Source: Nymphaea colorata (Eukaryota > Streptophyta > Magnoliopsida > Nymphaeales > Nymphaeaceae). Taken from it: a DNA stretch of 64,000 bases. Positions 1 to 14,200 of the stretch are shown here, one piece after another (the first letter of the stretch is position 1; each line of letters starts with the position of its first letter). Both the position numbers and the translations under genes were made by a program. The stretch is from the NCBI RefSeq assembly GCF_008831285.2, contig NC_045139.1:8278204-8342203 (forward strand), in the 5' to 3' direction. Below the pieces are notes generated by a model, which saw only the letters and a program-made list of their open reading frames with translations, searched no databases and was not told the origin of the DNA.

Positions 1-281
1 ACATAAATAGAAATATGGAGGACAATCAATTGGATAATATGAAAAGAGAAATCATATTGAAACGTATTTTTATTGATCAATTAGAATTGCCTCCTAGGAC
101 TTATAACTGTCTCAAAAGGTCTAAGATACATACATTGCTGGACCTTTTGAGTAAAAGTCAAGAAGATTTTATAAGAATTGAGCATTTTCGCATAGAAGAC
201 ATAAAAAAAATATTTGACATTCTACAGAAGGGTTTCACAATCGACTTGCTTCAAACTTCAACTCAGTTTGAATCCCGTTGA
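1..281 (+). pseudogene. rpoA: 3' end of plastid rpoA (RNA polymerase alpha subunit), partial
   Basis: The frame is open from the window edge to the stop at 279-281 and encodes the C-terminal domain of the plastid-encoded RNA polymerase alpha subunit. The helix-rich part includes [20 protein letters not shown], the usual alpha-CTD helix-hairpin-helix region. The ATG at 15 is an internal Met, not the gene start; the N-terminal assembly domain lies outside the window. The fragment has no stop or shift of its own, but it belongs to the plastid insertion, so it is annotated as non-functional. It faces petD tail to tail, as in plastid genomes. Confidence 0.85.
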
Positions 282-695
282 ATTTTTTTTTTCATTTCGA
301 ATGAAAGCACGAAATGAAAAAATTATAAATGAAAGACTATTTATTAACTAGAAAATAATGAAATAAAATTTCTATTATTTTCTTATCTTTATCTTATTTC
401 TTATTTTTTATAACTAAGCTAACTATAAAATTATACTATAATTATTCTTCCTATATATTACAAATTTCTTCCTATATATTACAAATTATTATTCAATTCG
501 AATTGAATAATAATACACACTAAAATATACACACTAACGAAAAAAGAAGAAACAAAAACAAAGTCTGTTTTGAATCTTCAGCATAGTCTGTATTTGTGGA
601 TTCTTCAGAATAGATCTATAATAAAATGAAAGAGATGTATCTAGGAGGATAAACTTTGAAGTATGCCTAACTAGATACATACGTAATATCCCGCC
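282..695. other. Plastid rpoA-petD intergenic spacer
   Basis: Very AT-rich spacer between the converging rpoA and petD 3' ends. It contains short inverted repeats just after the rpoA stop (around 285-325), of the sort that act as plastid 3' stem-loops. No gene is seen. Confidence 0.6.
447..487. repeat. 21-bp direct tandem repeat, two copies
   Basis: Two adjacent copies of a unit beginning CTTCCTATATATTAC sit at 447-467 and 468-487. Slippage repeats of this kind are common in plastid spacers. Confidence 0.8.
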
Positions 696-1842
<1,147 letters not shown>

Positions 1843-2047
1843 AATCCATCCTCTCCTCCGAGAATCCACTTCAACTGTTCGTATCAAATAAAAAATACTT
1901 TGTGGTTGAAGGGAAATATCCAAATAACATGTCTTATTCTTTTCAATAATCCATATTTATAGCAATGAAATACAAATACTATTTTTTTTGTTCCTACCCA
2001 AACAATATATTATATGATCTATTACAAATACCTATGCTCTGTCTTCT

Positions 2048-2522
<475 letters not shown>

Positions 2523-3953
2523 ATGGAAGGCCGCTTCCAACACCATCCTTACGCTGTCGTCTTCCCTCTAATGGCGCAAGGCCACATGAATCCCATGAAT
2601 GACTTTGCTAGGATCCTCGCTAGCCACGGTTGCAGAGTCACCGTCCTCACCACACCCCTCAACTCCTTCAGGTACGACTCCATGATCGAATGGTCGAAAT
2701 CTCAGGGCCTCAAATTGACTGTGGTCCATTTACCATTCCCATCTAGACAAGTGGGATTGCCGGAAAACTGTGAAAACATGGACTCCATCACCAATCCTGA
2801 TATGTTACTGAAGTTCATCATAGGCACCAAGATCCTTCAGCAGCCGTTTGAAGATTTCGTGATGGAGGATCCACCCAATTGTATCATTTCAGATGCTTTC
2901 TTCCCATGGAGTACCCAAACAGCAGAGAAGGTCAAGATACCAAGGTACGTCTTCCACACCTGCAGTTGTTTCATGTATTGTGTGAATCAACGCATCGGAG
3001 CCCAAGGCTCTAACGAAGAAGAGTTTGTGGTCTCTGGTTTGCCTCATGAAGTTAAGATGAGGAAAGCTTTGAGTCCGCTTATTGGTGCTAGCAGCAGTGT
3101 GGATGCTTTTGTCAAGGAACTGAGAATGTCAGACAAGGCCAGCGCAGGAGTCATCTTCAACACTTCATACGAGATCGAGTCCGCCTATGTCGAACTATTC
3201 AAGTCGATGAGGGGTTGTCAACATCTCTGGACGGTTGGCCCTCTGTCGCTAATCAGCCATCCGAAGGGGAGGAGCAGAGAAGAGAAGCGGGGGAAGGAGC
3301 TGTCCTCCATTGATGAGGATCAATTCTTGAGATGGTTGGACTCTAAGCAACCGAGGTCTGTGATGTATGTATGCTTTGGAAGCATTGCTTCCCTTTCAGG
3401 ACCGCAGCTCATGGAAGTGGGGCTGGGGCTCGAGTCCTCACAGCACCCGTTCATATGGGTAGTCAGAAAAGGGGTGGAAGAAAGGTTTCTGCAGGAATTG
3501 CAGGAGAGGGTGAAGGAGAGAGGGTTGATCATCAAAGGATGGGCTCCCCAACTGCTAATACTCTCACACCCTGCAGTAGGTGGATTCATGACTCACTGTG
3601 GATGGAATTCCTTGATGGAAGGTATAAGTGCAGGCCTGCCATTATTGACATGGCCCATGTTTGCGGAGCAACACGTCAGTGAGAGGCTGGTGGCAGATGT
3701 CCTTGGAGTTGCGCTTCCTGTCGGTAACAAGAAGGTCATGGGACTCTGTGAAGAACAGAAGGCCGAAGAATTGGTAAGACGCGAGCAAATAGAGAGGGTA
3801 GCGACTGCGGTTTTCAGCAATGAGCATGAAGCAAGAGAAATGAGAAGGAAAGCTACAGTGCTTGGTGAAATGGTGCGCAAGTCTGTTGAAGCTGGAGGCT
3901 CTTCTGCTCTCAACTTGAATCTCCTGTTGAAGAAGATCGGCTGTGATGTTTAA
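2523..3953 (+). CDS. UDP-glycosyltransferase, UGT73-like (family 1)
   Basis: Predicted 476-residue cytosolic enzyme that moves a sugar, probably glucose from UDP-glucose, onto small molecules such as flavonoids, terpenoids or hormones; the acceptor cannot be read from sequence. The N-terminal VVFPLMAQGHMNPMNDFARI carries the likely catalytic His at residue 21. The plant PSPG sugar-donor box spans residues 340-383: it begins WAPQ, contains HCGWNS and a Glu, and ends in Gln, the residue usual for UDP-glucose enzymes. The gene has no intron and no internal stop. The ATG at 2523 is chosen because conserved family sequence begins a few residues later; the frame is open further upstream, so an N-terminal extension is formally possible. 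A plastid DNA insertion ends 234 bp upstream. Confidence 0.9.
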   Translation: MEGRFQHHPYAVVFPLMAQGHMNPMNDFARILASHGCRVTVLTTPLNSFRYDSMIEWSKSQGLKLTVVHLPFPSRQVGLPENCENMDSITNPDMLLKFIIGTKILQQPFEDFVMEDPPNCIISDAFFPWSTQTAEKVKIPRYVFHTCSCFMYCVNQRIGAQGSNEEEFVVSGLPHEVKMRKALSPLIGASSSVDAFVKELRMSDKASAGVIFNTSYEIESAYVELFKSMRGCQHLWTVGPLSLISHPKGRSREEKRGKELSSIDEDQFLRWLDSKQPRSVMYVCFGSIASLSGPQLMEVGLGLESSQHPFIWVVRKGVEERFLQELQERVKERGLIIKGWAPQLLILSHPAVGGFMTHCGWNSLMEGISAGLPLLTWPMFAEQHVSERLVADVLGVALPVGNKKVMGLCEEQKAEELVRREQIERVATAVFSNEHEAREMRRKATVLGEMVRKSVEAGGSSALNLNLLLKKIGCDV

Positions 3954-5528
3954 GGAGAGAAGCCTATTGTGAAGTTCGTGGTATTTCCAATTAGGCTTTA
4001 AGCTGCTTTCACTAGGCAAGCTCCATCTTGTTTACGCTGAAAATTATGTTAAAATAAGTTGGGGATTCGTGAATGCTTGATTTCTATTCTTAGCAGTACC
4101 ATATGTAGATGGAGTGGTGGAAATCATACTTGAAAGTTGGAAGCTTGATTACGCAATCTAACATCAATAAAGTAACCTTGGAAGATTGTCACAAGTTTAA
4201 TCTTTTTTTTTTTCTTTCTATATGGATACAAATACTTTCTATGTGGATACAAATACATCATCACTCTCTTGTAGTGGTCTCAATCGACCAACTATTCAAA
4301 AGAACATATGGTGCATTAATGTTCAATAATCAACTATTCAAAAGAATATATATATACCATTACAACACCGCAGGTGCTCTTCCTGGCACTTCAAAGTGCT
4401 AGGACAAGTCGTTCCCGTTGTGGACTAGAAGGCTCGAGAGATGTATATAGATGGCATGTACAGAATAATCAAAATCAAGGCGATCAGAATTTGCTATAAC
4501 TTAGCTGAGCTGGGTATATGTGATTGGTGTAGAAAATATCAGAATCAAATGTTGTCAACAGCATTTAATATTTTCTTCTTTTTATCAATAATATGCAGTA
4601 AGGCTCCATCTGTTATATAGCAAAACATTATGTTAATGAGAAGCAATTCTATTGCGCATAGCTTCTGCTACATGACTACCGAATTCCTTTCTGCTTCCTT
4701 TGGTTCCCATGTTTTTCGCTGTTTCGATCTGATTAACAAAGCACCTGGCATTTTGCAAAGTGTTATGTAAGGGGAGAACCAGGAACTTTTAGTTGCAGGG
4801 TAGAAGTATACTTTCAAAATTTTAACTAGTTTACAACCTAAACATTTATCCTCCTTTGTCACCAATGCTTTCAAATTAAAAGCTGTTCAAAATTAGATAT
4901 GATATTCATTCATCCTATTCTTTGACAAACAGATCCTACTAGTTTCTCTTTGACTTCAGCAGCTAAATGCAGTACATGTCGAAACGAACATAACATATAT
5001 ATGTATATATGTGTGTGTTATTTGTATACAAAGATACACAAGGAATCCCATTATAGAATCCTTCATAATTCATATCCTTTACAAATAAAGGTTTAAAAAG
5101 AAAACAAAGAAAAAGAAATCCCAGGATGCCCGTGCTGGAACAGAACAGAAATTTGGCCAGCATTTTATAATTGAAAGCAAAAGTCACTTTGTATATTATA
5201 TGATGCAAATGTAATTGGCACCATTCATAAGAACCCATCACATGCAGTTTGATGAAAAAACTTTCCTACACATTATTAATTTAAGTTTCATGGTTGTCCA
5301 CACACTCTACTAGCTACTTACTTCCTGTATTTCCTGAGGAATGTCGTACCATCGAAATTTAAGTTGTAGTTGGCAAACCCATGACTCGAAGTTGAATAGG
5401 CTGAAAACTGGTCATTGAGACAAAGAGTGGACTCGACAACTCAGCTAGGTTGTTTATAAATAGATAAAAAAGGTAAGTCGGTCATGGCTTCATGTTTGAT
5501 TTTTAAATCAACTAAAACTGAATAATCA

Positions 5529-5532
<4 letters not shown>

Positions 5533-5565
<33 letters not shown>
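5533..5565. repeat. (TA)n microsatellite
   Basis: Uninterrupted TA dinucleotide run of about 33 bp. Confidence 0.95.
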
Positions 5566-5568
<3 letters not shown>

Positions 5569-6307
5569 TGTAATATTTTAAAAATAAAAAATAAAAAAAA
5601 TGCACTACAAAAAAGAACATGTAATTACTTAATGATCCCACCTGAGTACTCGGCAGGCCCTGACTTGTGACCCAATAGATGACTGATCCTAACTGACTCG
5701 GGCGACATACAACTTAGATCACCGAGATTGCCAACTATGATTGAAGCATATTTATAACACTTAACATGACAAATATAGACGCGAGGGCTGGCTAGTTTAC
5801 ATGCCATGCAAGCTTGAAAATGTAATTTGTTACATGCTTGCTGGAATATTGCACAAACTATGTTTGTAGGGGGAACTCTTAATTTTATGACATCAAATGT
5901 AACCAAATGTGACCCAAGATGCTGGTAGATTTTTAGAATCTTCCAAAAATAATAGAGCTGACTTACCGTGGAAAAAATTGTTCACATGAAAAGAAATCTC
6001 TTATGACCTGCAAGTTTCCTTGTGAAGGAAAATTTGACAAACAAATAATTGCAAACGCTTAAAACTGCCCAATGACAGTGACATGTGACTTTGCACAAAG
6101 AAAGTTAGTCTAAATGGCTGCCACACCCTTGTCACATTCGTGTTGACGTTGGTGCTAGTAATGGTACTTGTTTGACACAGCACATCCGGTTCAGTCAACC
6201 CAATCCGAGGAAAACTGAGTATTTTAAATGTGCATATAAATAAACTATCTCCAATTAAAAAGGTTTATATGTAAATGTAGATAAATAAGGCCAACTAAAC
6301 AGTTAAA

Positions 6308-6311
<4 letters not shown>

Positions 6312-6359
<48 letters not shown>
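6312..6359. repeat. Compound (TA)n(TG)n microsatellite
   Basis: A TA run changes to a GT run at about 6341. It produces a spurious poly Tyr-Ile/Thr-His reading frame on the minus strand. Confidence 0.95.
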
Positions 6360-6749
6360 AAAAGTTTGGTTTTTCTAGTGGGGAGAGTTTGGTTTTTCTT
6401 ATGGGGAGAATTATGTTCAAGAAAGTTATGACACCTACAATAAAAGCTATGGCAATTGAAGCCATATAAATATAATTCATAGTAACAAATAACTCAAAAG
6501 GAAAAACGTCTGCCACAGGATAATCGCCAATCGAAGTTTTAAATTTTATATTCAATAATGAAATTAAAATGTAAAATACGTTTTTTCTTCAATGTGTTCC
6601 TCGTCTAGCCTGAACTCGCGTACAAGGGGATATTTTTTAATATTTACTGGAAAGATGCTTTACATGTTAATAATTTGCGAAGCTTTAATTAGATATTTCT
6701 ATCCTTTTTTGTCCATTGTGAATCGACTGATAAGAAAAGCTTCATCCAA

Positions 6750-6750
<1 letters not shown>

Positions 6751-6786
<36 letters not shown>

Positions 6787-6797
6787 CTCTCTCTCTT
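6751..6797. repeat. Compound (TA)n(CA)n(CT)n microsatellite
   Basis: Three adjoining dinucleotide runs, about 47 bp in all. Confidence 0.93.
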
Positions 6798-7424
6798 AAG
6801 TCCTTCATATTAAATTAAATACTGAAAATCGGTTCCCTTTTCTGTTAAAATAGCATGTATGTCAGATGTTTGGACAAACAGAGAAGCTTCAAAATTAAAT
6901 AACAGTTTATATAGCAATTTTAAAAAGATAGCGAAGAGAAACTTATAGTTGATTGAGTTCGAAGCTCAATCAAAGTCAGTGCAACTTCATTGCATTTTAA
7001 TGTTTTCTCATGCTCAATATCCCTTGTAAGAACTTCTGCTCTTTCTGTGTTGGTAGTTCTCGTTTGGTTAATATCAACTATCGGCAATTCTTCAATTTGT
7101 GCATGTTTTACAGTCGCCTTTTAAATTTTCCAATGTTCCTCTGATAATAATTGCATCAGATAGCTGGCTTAGAGGTCCTTCTGCAGTACTGCCAAGCAGG
7201 ATCGTGTTGCATTGTTGATTTGAGCAAATTAGGAGCTGCACATACAAGAAAAAAAAAGGAGCAGTTAATTTAGTAAGCGCAAGTTATACTTAATCGACCA
7301 TCCAAAACAAACATCATGTTTGATTGTTCAAAACAACAAAAAATAGACTGGCTCTCCACTAAAATTTCTTTTTACTTCAAATTAATATAAATACGGTTCA
7401 TAACTCAGCAAAAGATAATGTATT

Positions 7425-7955
7425 TAAGGTTCCAGGGACGTATGGAAATACAAACAAAAATACAAGACTTGATCATGGCAACCAAGTGATCTTCACAAAT
7501 ATGACATTAACATTCTTCACAGATGCTCAATCATAGGAAAGAAGCAAGTAGCTAATATAAAGAGAAACTACATTTGTATGCTTGTGTATAAAGGTGCAGA
7601 AATTTCTCTAGAAGGAAGCTGTCCTGATATAGGGTGGACCAGGGGAAGCTTACTTTTTCTAAATCCAAGGCATGTTTGATAAACCACGGAAAAAAAGAGG
7701 GGAAAAGTTTTTGTATGTTAGACAAATAAAAAAGTTTGCCCTGTTCTACAGTCTTTCCCCAAACCCATCAAATGCTACCTAAGATATAATTCATTAAGGT
7801 TTCCAGAATGTATAGAATAGAAACGAAGATACGAGTGCCTAACCATGGGATAATGTCCACAAATAAGGTATTATCATTCCTCAGAAATGCCAAATTACAT
7901 GAAAAAAGTAAGTGGCTAATATAAACAAAAAAAAAACCATTTGTACATATTGTGT
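7425..7955. repeat. Diverged direct duplication, about 150 bp each copy
   Basis: Copy 1 (about 7425-7580) and copy 2 (about 7795-7955) share, in order, AAGGTT(T)CCAG, a GTATGGAAATA/GTATAGAATA block, ACAAATA followed by ATTAACATTC or ATTATCATTC, and GTAGCTAATATAAA or GTGGCTAATATAAA, ending at CATTTGTA. They are clearly homologous but diverged by substitutions and indels. No coding capacity; probably an old repeat. Confidence 0.65.
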
Positions 7956-8039
7956 CTTCAATAAGCTGATGATTAACTTTTCGAGCAATATGTTGATGAT
8001 AAGTTTTGATAACTTCTTGGGCAATAAGTGCACTCCAGA

Positions 8040-8760
8040 GCTAAAAGCATCCAACTTTTTGGAGGAAGCAGTGAATAAAGATTACTAAGTTGTGGGAGGA
8101 GGAGATGGGCCCTTGGATGTCCCTTAAGCTTGCGTTCACAAAGTTTAGCCTACGAGTGATAAGCTAATGGCATGACAAGAGACAGGAGGCCAACGAATGG
8201 CCTAAGAAGGTGGTCTGGGACAATGTGCAATCCCTCGTGAGAAGTGGAGCTTACTTTTGGCTCTACAGAGGAGACTGCTTATGATAGACGACAAAAATTG
8301 GATCTTCATCTTGCCGTCGTTGCCGAGGATATAGAAACTGTGGAGCACTTTATTTTGAAATGTAAGGTGGCGTGGTCAATCTGGAGGTTCTTAGAGAGCA
8401 AGTTTAATGTCCATTTAAGGACTAAACTTTCTGTGGAAGAGTTTATAATGGTGGTGGAGCTGTAGGTTTAAGACTAAGCGGGCAGGAAGGGATTGGCAGC
8501 TGTATTTCCCCATGACAGTTTGGGACTGTGGAAGTTCAGAAAGAATGAAGTGCTTAATCAGGATCAGAGATGCTTGTGGAGGATGAGGGTGCATCTCTGG
8601 GATGATGTGAAACAGACAGTTGTTAATGCGAAAAGGAGTACGTCTCAGAATGACGAAATCCCTTCATGGCTGGACGTGGGAATAATGCCTGATCATGGCC
8701 TTCATTTGGGCACTTAGATATGATCGTTCACTGTCTGTATGTGGAAGAAAAGGTAATCAG
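8040..8760 (+). mobile_element. LINE non-LTR retrotransposon relic (zf-RVT and C-terminal end)
   Basis: Only the 3' end of a LINE open frame remains. Around 8320-8430 the translation ETVEHFILKCKVAWSIW is the Cys/His-containing zf-RVT segment found after LINE reverse transcriptase. Around 8500-8650 a second frame (LWKFRKNEVLNQ) matches the usual W...RN...F tail. The segment just before (8190-8260, KKVVWDNVQSLVRSG) also fits but needs frameshifts, and stops occur throughout. Endonuclease and reverse transcriptase domains are missing, as in 5'-truncated LINE insertions. Exact ends and target-site duplication were not identified. Confidence 0.6.
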
Positions 8761-11240
8761 AAAATAGTGTATCACTGTATCTCCTAAAACTGAGTGGACG
8801 GGAAAGATCATGATTGGGGTTCGATATGTCCCAGAGAGCCCAGTAAGATGGGAAATCTCGTTCGAGAGGAAGAAGAGGTAGTATAGATGAATTTGCGCCT
8901 TCTGAAATTTTGGATTGTAGCCCTGCTTCTGAAAAAGCGGCCTTATAAAGCTTGACGTTCCCCTGTTTTCTGTTCTTAAGCGGGCAACCTCATGTCAAGG
9001 TTTACTCCTGTATTTGGTTGTTGTTGATTCTTGTGTAGTTCTGTAATCATTCTTTTATTCTTCGGTAATAAATGAGAGGACTCTCCTCCTTGCCGATTTA
9101 TATCGGAAGAGAATGTGTAGAAAGAACTTTTGAGTTTCTGCAATTATTCTTTTATCTAATTAATTATTTCCCTGTTCTCTCTTATCTTTTTTTTTTCCAC
9201 TGTCCTAACTTATATAAGCATAAGGTTCAAATCATCAAGTGAAAACGAAAGTCACAAGGGACCATTTCAGAAAATGGAAACAAGTTAGTACACGGTCGCC
9301 AGCATGAGATCAGCTGCTTTGAGTTGAGGTATCATAGCCTGTTTAGGAAAAGAAGAAAATCCATTACTCCACAGACCGAGCCGCACACTGTTGCAGTGTT
9401 AATAACACAACTATGGTTTCAAATACTCATGAGCTTAACTTTTTCTTTCTTTGGATGGTTATGAGCCCCTCAAGAGCACACCAGTTCATGATAGATCAGC
9501 CTTTGAGAAGTAAGTAAACGCTGACTGTGCCCCAGTGGCTGTAGACAATACCATGGAAAGCTCATTTCGAGCTTCACCTCTGTACTCGACTCTTCTGTCA
9601 CAACCTGCACCCCAGATGCAGAATTGCAGATAGACTTAGGGCTGTAACCTGTTCCAAGCTGGTAAATCTTGACCTTAGGTCTTTATTTACAGTTAAATTT
9701 TGTGACCTACTGATCAGAAATCAAGAAGATTGACTTCCATTTTAAATCTGAGGTCAAAATATTGGACCTTAAATGAAATTGTTCCTGATACCAAATGTGA
9801 AAATTTTAAATCTAAAGCAGAGACGCCCATCAACTGAAGGAAAAAAAGTTCAGTGCGTGAGGACCACCAAGTGATACAGATCTTGTGACACAAAGAAAAA
9901 GAATGAAAGGGAAATGGCGGGGGTGCAGGAAAACAATTAAATTTGGACAGTGACACCCTCACAGGAGAAGCCACTAGAGCACTTTAGCCTATGTGATATA
10001 GACCTCACGTGTTTGCATTAAAATATGAGTACAAAAATGTTCACGTCATTAGTGATTAAGATGGATAGTGTCTCCTTCCGGGAGATAAACCATCACCATT
10101 ACTGAAATCACGCTGTTAAGAGCCTAAAACTAGTATTTTAAAGCACCTCTGACAGAGAAAAAGGAGGGCTTGAAGAACATGATGAAGATTATAGTTGGCA
10201 CTTAGATGAAGTCTAATGGGGAGGTGATTATATTATCAATTTGTATAGTTTCCGGAGTGGTAATGCAGGGAAGGCTACCATTCAGTGGGGGAAGGTTAGT
10301 GATTTTTTATTTCAACAAATCCCAATTGATTCTCTTAGGGGACGGGAATTCAGAAAGAAGTTGAATTCTGGGCGTCCTGTCTCCGGGATGAGGCTCAGTG
10401 ACCATGTGCACTTCATTACTATTATTATTTTTCTGGGCTCCCACGATCTTTATGATAATCTTCAACAAGCATATGGCTGCCACCATAATAAGGTAAACCA
10501 GGCAAGTTATATTGTTGCTATTATTATTAGTTGACAATGACTTGAGGGGAAGTTGCCATTTGCTTAGTCAGAGGAGTAGTTTATGGATAGATGAGGTGCC
10601 TGAAGTTTTACTGTGCAAAGGCAGAGGTGTGATTGGTTTTGGAATATAGCCAAGTGCTGATCTCATTGTGAGTTATGGGGGTGGTCTTTGTCTGAATTGC
10701 AGAGGGATGGTCGCTCTGAATCTTGAACTATTTTTGATGATTACTTCTGGTTCTGGCCTTCTGGGTATTCTCCTTTCTCTTTCCGATGCACTTTTCTTTG
10801 TTTTTTGTCTTGTCGAAGTGATTGCCTGAATGCCGAAAAAAGGTTGAAAGCTTCTGTCAGTGCCTGTGAGTGTGCACGAGCTTCTTTAAGTGGTTTGATC
10901 CTTTTCCATTTTTTGGCGGCATGTTGATTCTTTCAGTGGATTGAAGGTTGCAATTAGTACTGTGGTAGGTCCAAATATAAGGAAAATTCTGATGGGCGTT
11001 CTGCATTTTCAATTTGGCGCAGATTTTGAGATGACTGCTCTTCTCCTTCCCATGGAAGCAGAGCATGCCTTTTGTTGCGTGCTTCTTGTCAGCTGGCCCA
11101 TGCATTCGTTTCAGTTGCCCACACGCGTCTGAACCTCCTGCTCTTATCTGAACCAGCCCGCTTGAACAGAAATGCGTGGTTATATGGTGATGATCTGTTG
11201 GACCTGAATTTCATGTTCGCAGCGCTTCCGCATCATAGCA
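8761..11240. other. Intergenic, upstream of kinase gene
   Basis: No supported gene. The right part must contain the kinase promoter and leader. A short frame beginning near 11072 overlaps the kinase start in another frame and looks like chance. The 3' tail of the LINE relic may continue to about 9110 (AATAAATGAGAGGACTCTCC). Confidence 0.5.
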
Positions 11241-14200
11241 ATGGCTTCCTCCGAAGGGTTCTTGCTCGATTCCGAAACAAGTTTCAGTGACGAGTTCTAT
11301 TTGGATTCTAAGTTACTAATAGATCCCAAGCTTTTGTTTGTCGGCCCGAAGATTGGAGAAGGTGCGCACGCCAAAGTATACGAGGGGAAGTGAGTACATC
11401 CGTTTCTTATTCTTCTTGTTCCGTTTCTTTTATGCTTTCCTTGGTTGATAGGTTCAGATCTCTCTTTTATGTATCCGTATCAACAATTTCATATGCCGTT
11501 CGAATAGAAGCAAGTGCGGTACAACTGAATTATCATTCTTAATGGCTGTCAAATTTGATATAAGTCAACTATTGTCCGGCGATTATGCCTTAGCCTCACC
11601 TGAGGCCGATCCTTTTTTCTTTCCGATGCAAGACTGCGGGAGAGTAGGTCTCCCAAACCTTTATTCAAATCGGAAATGAGTTGTACATATAACGACTACA
11701 GAAAACCGAAAAGTTTAGCAGCACTGTTAAAACAAAACACAATGCCCTTGTGCTTTATATCCCAGCGAGAATTAACGGTAAGGTGCAAATTAACAAGTTA
11801 ATCTGTAGCAGAAAAGGAGAAACCAGCTCTGTACATCGGACGGAACAAGAATCTGAGGCCCATCATTTGAATTTGGAAATTGTTCTGTCAAGAATTTCTT
11901 TGAAATGGATCAATTGTATGTATGACAAGTATAACAACGCGGCAGGGACACCTTAAAAGTTAAGAAATATTTGATGATTAGACATATAATAAAACATATG
12001 TAGCCTTTACGCAGGAAAAGATCATGCATTGGAATTTTCATTTTTCCAGATATAAGAACCAGAATGTTGCCATCAAAATAATTCAGAAAGGGGAAGCACC
12101 AGAGGAGATTGCAAAACGAGCAGCTCGGTTTGCCAGAGAAGTGTCTATGCTTGCCAGAGTGCAACATAAGAATCTGGTGAAGGTTTGGCATCTCTGCTAT
12201 TCCAAATTTTGTCCTATTAGACTGAATTCTTTAATTCTTATCATCTTCCTCCTTAATTCTTAGCCGATTCCTTCTGTCATTATTGAAAAGCGACGTAAAC
12301 ATTTATTGCTTTATCCCCTGTAAGTGATGCAAGGTTGTGAATTGTGATTTTTGCTCTGTAAACTTCTAGTGATGGGTGCCTACATGTGAACAGTTTATTG
12401 GGGCCTGTAAGGAACCTGTGATGGTTGTTGTGACTGAACTTTTGTTGGGCGGTTCATTGCGCAAATATTTGTTGAATATGCGGCCGAGATGTTTGGATAT
12501 GCAGGTGGCAGTCAGTTTTGCCCTGGACATTGCTCAAGCAATGGAGTGCCTGCACTCACATGGTATCATTCATCGTGATCTGAAACCTGGTAAAAATTTT
12601 TCCGAAGCACAATACTGCATTTGATTCTGCAGCAAATAAATTGACCTGGGGCTGAAATCGTGATTTTGAATATTTTCAAGCGATTGAAAATAATCAGAAA
12701 CCTATACTAGGGTTAGGCAGGCATTGGCCAGGTTACATGCCTCGGCTATTGTATTCTTGAGACTTGGCCTTAAGGCCCTCAATTCAACCCCCTACCCACG
12801 TGAATCTGAATAGATGTTTCAAACTGATTCTTCACGTTATATACTTTTATATCTTTCTCAGTGCTCAGTTATGCAATATTGATGAGCATTTACTTGGCGT
12901 AGGACGTGATTAATTTCAAAGACTTTTTTTCTGCTACTGGCCAAAAAGTTGTTTCTCTATCCATCCAGCTTCCCTGTGTTTCTTCTCATAATCAGGGATT
13001 CCTTCACTTTGTCTTGGCCTTTATTGGCTTGTATAAGCCTCCAATTATGGTAATTATCATTACTGAATCTACTTAAATGAACTTTAAATGCATGATTCAA
13101 GAGAACGAATTGTTATAATGGCTGCATTCATCTCTTTGTGCATTTGATGCAGATAATGTCTCCTTTTATATGCACTTGTGACCAAAATCTTCTCCTTTTC
13201 TCTTTTCGTTTTTTCTGTTTCTTCTAATCAATTGTATACTCTGTGTCATCCTGTTTTCATGTAATACTGTTTCAGTATTTGAAGTCAATTTCATCACTTT
13301 TTTCCTCTGGCACCACAGTTTTTCCATCTTTTCTTTTCAAGGAGACCACATTATCTCCATGAACTTCAGATGCTAAGTAAGCCATATATAAACTTCATTT
13401 GGTCTTCCAAACAGTGGGTTACGAGAAGATCACCCTGGGAATGCCTCGTAGTTGTATTGGATAATGCCACTACACATTCTGCTTGTTCTGAAAATCGTGA
13501 ATACACTTGAAGAACAGAGGAGGAATGTAACTAAGTCACCAAAATAACTTCTGCCACATGGAAGTGGGCAAAACACTGAATAACCTTGGCCCCTAAAATG
13601 ATGAAGATATCGCATAGAGTTTATATTATGATGTGCATGAAAGAAACCTGTTTACCATTTCAATCAAAGTATGTTCATCAAGCAAATGACCGAGCCCGTC
13701 CATACCTTAAGTTAGATGTTTTATTAAATTGGCAGCTGAGAGTTATAAATCCATTCTGAACCAGGATATAGGCAAAGATGCTCATTAGTCAAAACTTTTC
13801 CATCTGTTTTGCAGATGACTAGCTTTGATGTTTCAGAATTTGCCTACCCCTTTGTCCACGGTGACCTCATGGCTCACTACAGCCATGACTACTATCTGAG
13901 GAAATCCTATCTTGTGCCCCAGCTTTCTGTTCTGGTGAATACAGTAGCAAAATTTTTGTGATTGGAAGACGTCTAGCCATTGATTAGTTAGTAGCAGCAT
14001 TTTGGCCATGTATACAGGCCAAGCTGTCCAGAAGTAAACTACTAAAATAAGACTACTGCTCAACAATGACAGACTTATTTGCATTTCCCTTCACCTGCTA
14101 TCCCTTTGGACATCTATTTAACCTGCACTTTTGTACAAACCCAACTTGGTGGTAATTCGCTGGGATTGGATTTCGTCTTTTCTTATTTTTCTGTTTTTTA

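Larger units (their letters stand above)
3954..8039. other. Intergenic, AT-rich, no gene seen
   Basis: No open frame here has protein-like composition. The stretch holds the UGT 3' flank, short direct repeats near 4212-4255 and 4290-4345 (CAACTATTCAAAAGAA twice), several TA/TG microsatellites and a diverged duplication near 7.4-8.0 kb. Confidence 0.6.

Noticed and set aside
6295-6555. 86-codon minus-strand frame with hydrophobic segment
   Set aside because: Its end is a translated TA/TG microsatellite and the rest matches no small membrane protein I know.
11600-11960. Second LINE 3' end on the minus strand in kinase intron 1
   Set aside because: Only AATAAAGG plus GAGACC-like words; no coding similarity strong enough to call.
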